A DNA stretch of 6,709 nt, taken from Planctomycetaceae bacterium (GTDB lineage Bacteria; Planctomycetota; Planctomycetia; Pirellulales; Pirellulaceae). The notes beneath the pieces were generated by a model. That model did not search any database and was not told where the DNA came from. It saw only the letters and a list, made by a program, of their open reading frames with translations. Below are positions 1 to 5,580 of the stretch, piece after piece. The stretch spans positions 1-6,709 of the forward strand of contig SLMF01000607.1 of assembly GCA_007133715.1 (NCBI GenBank). Reading direction: 5' to 3'. The stretch's first letter is position 1. The number at the start of each line of letters is the position of its first letter. The translations under genes were made by a program, and so were the position numbers.

Positions 1-389
1 CCCCGACGGACGTATTATACCGCCCGCGGTTAGGTTTGTCCGGTTGGGTCTCTGCCCCGAGGATCTCCCTTGGTTACTCCGTACGCGGGAGTAAATCGGC
101 TCGTTGAACGCCCAGCGGGAGGCACCGGCAACGCCAGCAGGCCGCCGCCTCCCGCTGGGCGTTCAACGATCTGCGGAATTGTGCCATCCTCAACCGCGTG
201 CGGTATATCACGAATCCCTCACTGCGGATCAACCATGGGGATCGTCGGGCAGGAGTGCCCAACCTACGGTGAGGCGCAGCAAGCAACTTCCGGCCTTGGT
301 GGCCTATTCATTGTGCTTTTCGGCACGAGGGAGACGCCACGGTTTGGCTTGCCGAAGCGGTGGATTTTTCAGGGGCAGGGCTGGGGGCT
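1..389. other. Gene-poor region downstream of the kai operon
   Basis: No reading frame here resembles a protein I recognise. The short frames that exist run across a long palindrome and read as artefacts of it. The region contains a perfect 23-bp inverted repeat (101-169, listed separately), a small hairpin with arms gggca/tgccc at 247-260, and a 7-bp inverted repeat ttcggca/tgccgaa at 319-325 and 350-356. The last lies about 35 bases past the kinase stop codon in the direction of transcription. It has no T-run after it on either strand, so I do not call it a terminator. Confidence 0.6.
101..169. repeat. Perfect 23-bp inverted repeat with 23-base loop
   Basis: The arms at 101-123 and 147-169 are exact reverse complements; the left arm begins tcgttgaacgcccagcggga. 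They are separated by 23 bases (124-146). Pairing breaks at once on both outer and inner sides. No T-run follows on either strand, so it is not a classical intrinsic terminator, although such a stem could still stop transcription or protect the 3' end of the kai operon RNA, whose last stop codon is at 390. A dispersed intergenic palindrome of REP or MITE type is an equally good reading. Only a genome-wide copy count would separate these. Confidence 0.85.
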
Positions 390-2207
390 TCACGAACTGG
401 TGCTGCCGAACTGCTGCATGGCTTGCTTTAGTTGCTGAAACTCGCGGTTCATCTCGTCCAGCACGCTGCGAATGGCTCGGGGTTGTCCGTCGCGCGCCCG
501 CTTCTCCAACTCGAAACATACGGCTCGCAAGCGTTCGGCCTCCACGTTCGCGGCAGCGCCCTTGATAGAATGGGCCTGTTCGGCCAGAACGGCGAAATTG
601 CCCTCTTGCAGGTTGTTGTACAAACCGCCCAACCGCCGGGAGATATCCGTCACGAATCCGTGGGCAATCGAGCTGGCGATCGCTTCGTCGCCCATCAGCC
701 GAGCGAGCATCGCTGCTCGGTCCCAGACCGAGTTGTCGTGGCAGGCCGCTTTCGCCTCCCTCTCGGGCGGTTCTTCTGAACTCTCTTGAACACCGACCAG
801 CTTGACCAGCCGGGCGGTGAACCAGAATTCCGAACCTTCGCCTGGCCGGCTGGTGACCCCCACCCGGCCACCCATCAGTTCGGCCAGCTGTTTGACAATC
901 GCCAGTCCCAACCCGGAGCCACCGAATTCCCGGGTGACCGAACTATCGACCTGGGTGAATTTTTCAAACAGCAAGCCGATCCGATCGGCGGGGATGCCGA
1001 TGCCGGTGTCGCGCACGGTGCCGCGGAGGAGCACGTCGGTCGCGGTTTGGGATTCGACGGAGATACCGATCTCGATTTCGCCTGTTGAGGTGAACTTCAA
1101 GGCGTTTTCTGTCAGGTTCGTCAGGATCTGCCGCAACCGCTCGGAGTCCCCACACAGTCGTACGGGTACGTCCGCGTTGATGTTACAGACGACTTCCAAC
1201 CCTTTTTCGCGGGCGCGCAGCGCCAGGGAGGCTACCACATGGTCCAGCAGATCGAGCAGATCGAAGTCGCGCATTTCCAGTTCGAGTTTGCCGGCTTCGA
1301 CCTTGGAAAGGTCCAGGATGCTGTTGATCAGCCCCAGCAGGGTTTCGGAGCTGGTCTGCACGATCTGAGCATAGCCCTGCTGTTCGCTGTTCAAGGGGGT
1401 ATCCAGCAGCAGCTCGGTCATGCCCAGGATCCCGTTCATCGGGGTGCGGATTTGGTGGCTCATATTGGCCAAAAACTGGCTCTTGGCCAAACTGGCGCGT
1501 TCGGCCTGGGCCGTCATCTCGGCCGCATGCCGGGTCTGTTGCCTCAATGCCGCATTGGACTGTTTCAGTTTTTTGTCCGCTTGCCGTCGCTTGCTGATCT
1601 GACGTTCGAGTCGTTCCACGGTTTGGGCCAGGTCAGCGGTGCGGCGTACCACGCGTTTTTCGGATTCGTCGCGGGCTCGCCGCAGTTCCATTTCCCGTGC
1701 CCGGAGTTCACTCAGATCGGTGACGGCGACACACACTTCGGCCCCGCAATCCGGCGGCAGCCGGTTGACCGAGAGATGCAAGGCTACTTGTGTCTGTTCC
1801 GCAGTCAGACCGTTGATCTCTTGCCCGCAGGGACCGGAGCGCCCCGCATGCAACAGGGCCGCGAACGTGGGACGGTCCCCGGGATCCACGAAGGTTGTAA
1901 AGGACTGTCCGATGACCTGCTCCAAAGGCACCTGGAAGATCTCGGCAAACCGCCGGTTGCCATACACGATCAACCCTTCGGACGAGAGCATCACGGCTCC
2001 GTCGTTCATCTGTTCGATCAGGATCCGATAGGGCTGTTCGGCTCCGCGGAGGGTGAACACCTGCTGGCCTTGCGACCCCTGCACCACCAGGGCATCGACC
2101 TCGCCACTGCGGATGGCATTCAAGGTTTCCTGGGCTTCCGCCAGCTGGGCACGCAGAGCGGCGATTTCGGCCGGCGGCGGCTCGCAACTCGGGGGAACGG
2201 GCGTCAT
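390..2207 (-). CDS. PAS-HisKA-HATPase-Hpt histidine kinase linked to KaiB/KaiC
   Basis: A cytoplasmic sensor kinase of 605 residues with no signal peptide or membrane segment. Order of parts: a short coiled coil with the motif AIRSGEVDALVV (about 12-42); a PAS domain (about 55-165); a long charged coiled coil (165-243); HisKA with the H-box around His251 (NMSHQIRTP); HATPase_c with N-box NLTENALKFT (364-373), G1 DTGIGI (400-405), F-box LFEKFTQVD (413-421) and G2 GGSGLGLAI (429-437); and a C-terminal Hpt domain (about 492-600) with His546 in AHSIKGAAANV. Start: ATG at 2207 with AGGAG eight bases upstream. It begins 25 bases after the kaiB stop, so it is probably co-transcribed and may be the output kinase of the Kai module (inference). 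Oddities: Gln252 replaces the usual Glu/Asp after the phospho-acceptor His, and no receiver domain lies between HATPase_c and Hpt, which hybrid kinases of this type usually have. Confidence 0.95.
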   Translation of the reverse strand: MTPVPPSCEPPPAEIAALRAQLAEAQETLNAIRSGEVDALVVQGSQGQQVFTLRGAEQPYRILIEQMNDGAVMLSSEGLIVYGNRRFAEIFQVPLEQVIGQSFTTFVDPGDRPTFAALLHAGRSGPCGQEINGLTAEQTQVALHLSVNRLPPDCGAEVCVAVTDLSELRAREMELRRARDESEKRVVRRTADLAQTVERLERQISKRRQADKKLKQSNAALRQQTRHAAEMTAQAERASLAKSQFLANMSHQIRTPMNGILGMTELLLDTPLNSEQQGYAQIVQTSSETLLGLINSILDLSKVEAGKLELEMRDFDLLDLLDHVVASLALRAREKGLEVVCNINADVPVRLCGDSERLRQILTNLTENALKFTSTGEIEIGISVESQTATDVLLRGTVRDTGIGIPADRIGLLFEKFTQVDSSVTREFGGSGLGLAIVKQLAELMGGRVGVTSRPGEGSEFWFTARLVKLVGVQESSEEPPEREAKAACHDNSVWDRAAMLARLMGDEAIASSIAHGFVTDISRRLGGLYNNLQEGNFAVLAEQAHSIKGAAANVEAERLRAVCFELEKRARDGQPRAIRSVLDEMNREFQQLKQAMQQFGSTSS

Positions 2208-2210
2208 TTG

Positions 2211-2220
2211 TTCCTCTCCT
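2211..2220 (-). promoter_or_regulatory. Shine-Dalgarno site of the kinase gene
   Basis: On the minus strand the sequence AGGAGAGGAA precedes the ATG at 2207. The AGGAG core is eight bases from the start, which supports that ATG. The site lies in the 25-base gap after the kaiB stop, consistent with separate translation of each gene on one mRNA. Confidence 0.7.
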
Positions 2221-2232
2221 GCAACTCAAATC

Positions 2233-2556
2233 TCAGCGGACATCTTCGGTGGCCAAGCCCAGGGCCTTCAAGACGCGGGCTGTGTCGGACAGGTCGCCCA
2301 CCAGACGCCGGAGCGGCAGCGGCAGGTGCCTGACCAAGGTCGGCACGGCAATGATCTGCGCCGCTTGGGCTTGCTCGGGTTGCTGGTAGAGATCCACCAC
2401 CGTCAACTCGTAACGACCTTTGAGGAACCGTTCGCACAACGCCCGGATACATTCCACCGACCGGGTGGAACGGAGTGTGCTGCCGGCGACGTACAGACGC
2501 AGGTTCCACTCGATCTGCTCCGAATCACCCGGTTCGCTGACTTTCTGAGGGTTCAC
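2233..2556 (-). CDS. kaiB: KaiB-family protein
   Basis: A 107-residue protein matching KaiB, the small thioredoxin-like, fold-switching partner that binds the KaiC CI ring in cyanobacterial clocks. Family marks: LYVAG (21-25) on the first strand, YELTVVDL (49-56), and the conserved C-terminal block IIAVPTLVRHLPLPLRRL (68-85) followed by VGDLSD (86-91). The first 17 or so residues are a hydrophilic extension; otherwise the length is normal. The likely start is GTG at 2556, with GGAG (2568-2565) eight bases upstream. An ATG at 2563 is out of frame and soon hits a stop. The gene begins 55 bases after the end of the damaged kaiC and ends 25 bases before the kinase. It has no frameshift or missing core block, so it could still work with a KaiC encoded elsewhere. 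Its biological role outside cyanobacteria is uncertain. Confidence 0.93.
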   Translation of the reverse strand: MNPQKVSEPGDSEQIEWNLRLYVAGSTLRSTRSVECIRALCERFLKGRYELTVVDLYQQPEQAQAAQIIAVPTLVRHLPLPLRRLVGDLSDTARVLKALGLATEDVR

Positions 2557-2611
2557 ATCGCATTCTCCGTGTCAAGGTCAATGGCTCATTCTCCGGCCAC
2601 GGCCGTTGCTG

Positions 2612-3523
2612 TCAAGTATCGTTGCGGCGGCTGTGGCGGAGCGCTGCGCGCATCTCCACCAGCTGTTCCAAATGCCGTTGTTTCCGATCGATCACACCGG
2701 TGACCTCCATTTCCGCCGCGGCGAATTCCGCCTGCAAAGCGGCAATCTGGCTCTCCAATAGCTCCCGCTTCTGGGTTAAAACCCGCCGCTGACGCTCGAT
2801 CTCCCGGGAGGTGCTCTGCTCCTCCTCCCGATCCCGGCCTTCCTGCGCCAAACGCGAGGAGCCGGTCAGCACACCTGCGGGCCCGATATAGGGTTCCGTC
2901 AGCTCGATGCCCCGAGCCGTCAGCATGAACTCGCGGATCTGGTGCGAATGGGCCATCCCCCGCGATTTGAGAATGTACATCGCCCGGTTCCGCTCGCCCG
3001 TGATGATCGCCGTCACGCCCTTGTCCTTCAACCAGCGGAACAATCGTTTCAGTTCGGCCCGCAGAATCGCCGCGTTCGGCAGGCCCGCGAACAGCGTTTC
3101 CAACGTGTCCAGCACCACCCGCCGGGCACCAATCGAGTCGATCGCGTGCTGCACCGAATGAACAGGCCTTCGAGATCGAATTCGCCCGTCTCGACAATCT
3201 CGCGACGTTCCAAATGGATATGGTCGATGGCCAATTGCCGGTCCGCGGTCAGTTGGCTCAGATCCCAGCCCAGCGAAGCGACGTTCTGGACCAGCTCTTC
3301 CGCCGTCTCCTCGAAGGCCACAAACAGGCCCGGCTCACCGTACTCCAGGGCACCGCGAACCAGGAACTCCATCGTCAGCAGCGTCTTGCCCGAACCGGCA
3401 CTGCCACAGACCAGCGTGGGCCGGCCACCCAGTGTGACGTCATCCAACCCCCGAATCCCCGTGGGGGGCTTTGACCAAAGTTTCCGACGGCACACGGTCG
3501 GCTCCGACTCGATTATTCTCCAT
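2612..3523 (-). pseudogene. kaiC: Degenerate KaiC: CI/CII deletion chimera with two frameshifts
   Basis: KaiC is a RecA-like ATPase with two tandem domains, CI and CII. Here the natural start is ATG 3523 (weak AAAAGG six bases upstream), reading MENNRVGADRVPSETLVKAP. A run of six C (3463-3468) then carries one base too many and the frame stops at TGA 3442-3440 after 27 codons. In the corrected frame CI continues with PTGIRGLDDVTLGG, the Walker A GSAGSGKT (3382-3405) and the catalytic pair in AFEETAEE. After EGLFIR one C is missing between 3154 and 3153, which restores the original frame (HAIDSIGARRVVLDT, Walker B region). At about 2990-2998 the CI sequence AIITGER joins directly to the CII tail, NRAMYILKSRGMAHSH onwards, followed by a coiled coil to the stop at 2612. 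The CII P-loop, ATPase core and phosphosite region are absent. The reconstruction spans about 303 codons, against roughly 500-580 in intact KaiC. Identity is secure. Loss of function is inferred. Confidence 0.88.
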
Positions 3524-3783
3524 AACGTACCTTTTATCTAGGACCAATCACAGTCAACTTGCCCGTCGCGTGGCAGTCGAGGAAGGCGGCTGGGATTTCC
3601 CAGACGCGTCAGGCAAGCTTTCACCCCCAAATCGCGGAGCTGCTTGACAGGTTACCAAGGCGGATACCAAGCAAGCTGGCCCCAAATCATGCGTCTGCAG
3701 ACGGCAACCCCAGCGTTTCCGGGGTAGGCGAAACCCCCGCCAACCGGACCGGCGTTGCTGCCGTCGTGTACAAATCAACCTGT

Positions 3784-3896
3784 TCAGCTATCCCGCTGTC
3801 AGCCGGGTGACGGGCCCGTAGTTTCCCGCGTTTGCTTGCGGGATGTTTCACTTCGTCTGGTTGCGCTCCGACCCGTTGTCGGAGCAGGATAGCTGA
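3784..3896. repeat. Cloverleaf-like palindromic element
   Basis: A perfect 10-bp outer stem (tcagctatcc 3784-3793, ggatagctga 3887-3896) closes over internal hairpins. These are cggg/cccg at 3804-3807 and 3815-3818 (weak), tcccgc/gcggga at 3824-3829 and 3838-3843, and gctccgac/gtcggagc at 3865-3872 and 3878-3885 with a 5-base loop. Such nested stems are typical of palindromic intergenic repeats (REP/MITE-like) or of a structured RNA. It is not a tRNA: no D-, anticodon- and T-arm set of the right sizes can be placed. Copy number in the genome is unknown. Confidence 0.65.
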
Positions 3897-4155
3897 CCCC
3901 ATGCGATGGAATGAGTGTGCCCCGTTCAGCTTGGTCCGTCAGGTCCTGGTACGTTGTTGGGAGCATTTGAGCAGGGGCCAGAAAACCCGGGGGGCTTGCC
4001 CCGCGTTTCGCGTTCGCATTAGATTCTTTGAATGCCCGATGTGTGAACCGGGCGTGCATGCTTCGTAGTCGGCCATCCGTCCCGAGCCGGTCGGGTCGGA
4101 GGCCCCCAACCTGCTTTGCCGGTGGCCGCGGTGGCCGCCGAGATCAAAGGAAACC

Positions 4156-4160
4156 AGGGA
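4156..4160 (+). promoter_or_regulatory. Shine-Dalgarno site of the lyase-like gene
   Basis: AGGGA lies seven bases before the ATG at 4168 and supports that start. The encoded N-terminus also looks like a complete signal peptide from this Met. Confidence 0.6.
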
Positions 4161-4167
4161 GTCCGAT

Positions 4168-5025
4168 ATGCGGTTCGTATTGCTCGTTCAGACCCTCGCA
4201 GTTTTCGGTCTTGCCTTGCTGGCGGAGACAACGGCACCCGCGGCCACGTACGCTTCCGAGCTGCCAGTCGCGGTGGATTTTCAAACCGCTCCTGAGGGAA
4301 TCTATGGAGAGTCTCAAGCCCGCGAGGATTGGCCCGGGTTGCAGTGGTTCGCGCTTCGCGAGCGGGGAACTCTTGTCCCGGCCGGAGCGACCGCATCGCA
4401 ACGCTCTCTGCGTCTTTTCTACCCGGAGGGGAGTGTCGGACCGGGGCAGGGGGGCGGCCAGTTCCGTGTCAACCTGCCCCCGCGTGACGAATACTTTTTG
4501 AGCTACGACCTCCAGTTCGAAGAGGGCTTTGATTTCCGCCGTGGCGGCAAACTGCCCGGACTCTCCGGCGGTCGTGGAAATACGGGCGGCAACCGTCCCA
4601 CGGGGGACGGTTGGAGCGCCCGGTATATGTGGGGACGCGAGGGACGGTTGACAATCTATCTGTACCATCTGGACCAACGCGGTCGCTATGGCGATAGCCT
4701 GGCTACGGGGGTCCAGCTGGAAGCGGGACGCTGGTATCGATTGACACAACGGATCCGGGTCAACGATCCGAACCAGCAGAATGGGCTGCTGCAGGTATGG
4801 GTGGACGGCACCGAGGTACTGTTCCGTAACGACCTTCGCTATCGCAACGTGGCCGAGGCCCAGGTGGACATATTTTACTTCAGCACGTTTCACGGAGGCA
4901 ATTCGGCCGATTGGGCTCCGCAACGGGATAGCTTCGCCCGCTTTGCTCGCTTTCGCATCGGCACCACGAAGTCTGCCGTGGTGCCGAATTCCGCTGCGAC
5001 CGCTGAAATCGGAGCGGCCAACTGA
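4168..5025 (+). CDS. Exported protein resembling polysaccharide lyase family 14
   Basis: A 285-residue protein with an N-terminal signal peptide: Arg2, hydrophobic core at about 3-19, and cleavage probably between 25 and 31 (APAATYAS). It therefore acts in the periplasm or outside the cell. The mature part looks like one beta-jelly-roll domain, with aromatic-rich strands at about 108-118 (DEYFLSYDLQF), 149-168, 187-198 (GRWYRLTQRIRV), 208-213 and 232-240. The blocks KLPGLSGG (128-135), GWSARYMW (148-155), YLYHLDQRGRYGD (164-176) and STFHGG (239-244) are what I associate with polysaccharide lyase family 14, whose members cleave alginate or other uronate polymers by beta-elimination. The family call rests on recalled motifs only. 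The substrate cannot be read from sequence. A short Ala-rich tail (266-285) follows the domain. The gene stands alone; the next gene on its right is convergent. Confidence 0.75.
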   Translation: MRFVLLVQTLAVFGLALLAETTAPAATYASELPVAVDFQTAPEGIYGESQAREDWPGLQWFALRERGTLVPAGATASQRSLRLFYPEGSVGPGQGGGQFRVNLPPRDEYFLSYDLQFEEGFDFRRGGKLPGLSGGRGNTGGNRPTGDGWSARYMWGREGRLTIYLYHLDQRGRYGDSLATGVQLEAGRWYRLTQRIRVNDPNQQNGLLQVWVDGTEVLFRNDLRYRNVAEAQVDIFYFSTFHGGNSADWAPQRDSFARFARFRIGTTKSAVVPNSAATAEIGAAN

Positions 5026-5043
5026 TTGAGAGAGCGCTCAATC
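5024..5043. terminator. Shared hairpin between convergent genes
   Basis: Arms gattgag (5024-5030) and ctcaatc (5037-5043) enclose a 6-base loop and form a perfect 7-bp hairpin. It overlaps the plus-strand stop codon (5023-5025) and contains the minus-strand stop codon (5040-5038). The position suits a bidirectional terminator, but no T-run follows on either side, so efficiency is doubtful. Confidence 0.45.
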
Positions 5044-5163
5044 CAGCGACCAGGGCTGGCGGTATTCGTAGTGCAGCAAATCGTTGGCCCTCTGCGACGC
5101 CAGACTGGCCGCAGCGACCGCTCCGGCTTTGGCAAACGTTCGCCGATCAATCGAATGGACCAT
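5038..5163 (-). CDS. 41-residue protein with a twin-arginine signal
   Basis: A very short gene with good signals: ATG at 5163 preceded by AGGGAG about six bases upstream, 41 codons, stop at 5040-5038. The product begins MVHSIDRRTFAKAGAVAAAS, a near-ideal Tat signal (RR-x-F-x-K followed by an Ala-rich hydrophobic stretch). After it only about 18 residues remain (QRANDLLHYEYRQPWSLD), rich in aromatic and charged residues. It may be a genuine Tat-dependent microprotein, a small partner that travels with a larger Tat substrate, or the surviving front end of a truncated Tat-exported enzyme. I do not recognise the family. The gene is convergent with the lyase-like gene, 12 bases away, and sits alone on its strand here. 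Confidence 0.55.
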   Translation of the reverse strand: MVHSIDRRTFAKAGAVAAASLASQRANDLLHYEYRQPWSLD

Positions 5164-5350
5164 TTCGTTCTCCCTGCTTGAATCTCACATGGCATCGCGG
5201 GCAATTCCGAGCGATACTCCCCACACGGCGGAACCCGTGACCGGGCTCCGGTTTCGCCAAGCCTCGCCCCCGCAATGCCCATTTTAGGGGGAGTGGAGGC
5301 GTTTCTTGTGAAAACCGTGATTATCCCCCCGCGCGGTTCGGTTTGTCCCT

Positions 5351-5405
5351 TCGTAGCGCGGAATTCATTCCGCTCCTGCGAAACGGATTGAAATCCGTTC
5401 TACGA
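5351..5405. repeat. 55-bp cloverleaf-like palindromic repeat
   Basis: The outer arms tcgtag (5351-5356) and ctacga (5400-5405) close over two tight hairpins with 2-base loops: gcggaat-tc-attccgc (5358-5373) and aacggatt-ga-aatccgtt (5382-5399). All three stems are perfect. The architecture, two adjacent hairpins inside a short terminal stem, is that of REP-like or MITE-like elements mobilised in trans by RAYT/IS200-type transposases. No transposase is in the window. The element lies about 100 bases upstream of the metal-operon promoter. Confidence 0.75.
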
Positions 5406-5510
5406 CAAAACGACCCGCGCACGGTATACAGGTGTCCTCCAGGGGTAGGTGAAAGTCGCGGGTCGGGGAGCGGGACGCGTCGGCGGTTGGCCCATCTTTC
5501 CAAATCGGTC

Positions 5511-5538
5511 TTGACAAACTTGCAGAATTGCATACTTT
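5511..5538 (+). promoter_or_regulatory. Sigma-70-like promoter of the arsR-type operon
   Basis: TTGACA at 5511-5516 matches the -35 consensus exactly. TACTTT at 5533-5538 is a fair -10 with a 16-base spacer. It would start transcription near 5545, giving a leader of about 35 bases before the ATG at 5581. Spacer and -10 lie inside the inverted repeat at 5518-5554, so a bound repressor would block RNA polymerase. Confidence 0.6.
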
Positions 5539-5554
5539 TATAAGTGTTGCAAGT
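5518..5554. promoter_or_regulatory. Putative operator for the ArsR/SmtB regulator
   Basis: Perfect 7-bp arms acttgca (5518-5524) and tgcaagt (5548-5554) flank an inner imperfect dyad actt-ttat-aagt (5534-5545). A further tgca sits at 5529-5532. The dyads overlap the promoter spacer, the -10 and the likely start point. ArsR/SmtB repressors typically bind AT-rich dyads overlapping the promoter of their own operon, so this is the natural autoregulatory site. Exact half-sites are inferred. Confidence 0.5.
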
Positions 5555-5580
5555 CTTCGTGAGTCAGAGGTTGTTTGACC

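Larger units (their letters stand above)
3524..4167. other. Gene-free region between kaiC and the lyase-like gene
   Basis: These 644 bases separate two divergently transcribed genes and should hold both promoters. I see no reading frame with a recognisable product. Structured DNA is present: the cloverleaf-like element at 3784-3896 (listed separately), a small hairpin accccagcgtttccggggt at 3707-3725, and a G/C hairpin ggggcttgcccc at 3991-4002. On the minus strand, TTGACT at 3557-3552 resembles a -35 element for kaiC, but no well-spaced -10 follows it, so I do not call a promoter there. Confidence 0.6.
5164..5580. other. Intergenic region between the Tat microprotein and the metal operon
   Basis: About 417 bases between divergent genes with no recognisable protein. 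Contents: an imperfect 9-bp hairpin at 5229-5250 (one A/C mismatch) upstream of the Tat gene; the cloverleaf-like repeat at 5351-5405; the ArsR-operon promoter at 5511-5538; and an operator-like inverted repeat at 5518-5554. The bases from about 5505 to the ArsR start are clearly more AT-rich than the surroundings, as expected for a promoter. Confidence 0.65.

Noticed and set aside
319..356. Intrinsic terminator after the kinase gene (7-bp ttcggca/tgccgaa)
   Set aside because: The loop is 24 bases and no T-run follows the stem in the direction of transcription.
1239..2333. A long plus-strand open frame of 364 codons opposite the kinase and kaiB genes
   Set aside because: It is antisense to a clear PAS/HisKA/HATPase/Hpt kinase in GC-rich DNA, has no recognisable domain and runs across the kinase-kaiB junction.
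2586..3197. A 203-codon minus-strand frame over the kaiC tail
   Set aside because: It has low-complexity Arg/Gly/Ala composition, overlaps the true KaiC coiled-coil frame and shows no family motif.
3151..3468. Programmed ribosomal frameshifting to rescue KaiC
   Set aside because: It would need a shift at the C6 run and an opposite shift near 3154. The second site has no slippery heptamer, no structure was found next to it, and the gene also lacks the CII core. Decay is simpler.
3049..3495. A 148-codon minus-strand frame starting at GTG 3495 that contains the KaiC Walker A motif
   Set aside because: The GTG has no convincing ribosome site, the natural KaiC N-terminus lies upstream in another frame, and the last part (after EGLFIR) is out-of-frame nonsense. 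It is the shifted middle segment of the broken kaiC, not a gene.
3533..3557. A kaiC promoter using TTGACT at 3557-3552
   Set aside because: The nearest -10-like sequences leave spacers of about 11-13 or 22 bases, outside the usual range.
3784..3896. tRNA or tmRNA gene suggested by the cloverleaf shape
   Set aside because: Arm and loop sizes do not fit, and no anticodon arm with a 7-base loop or T-arm consensus can be placed.
5575..5580. TTG at 5575 as start of the ArsR-type gene
   Set aside because: It lies only four bases from the AGAGG site. The ATG two codons later has better spacing and is the commoner codon.
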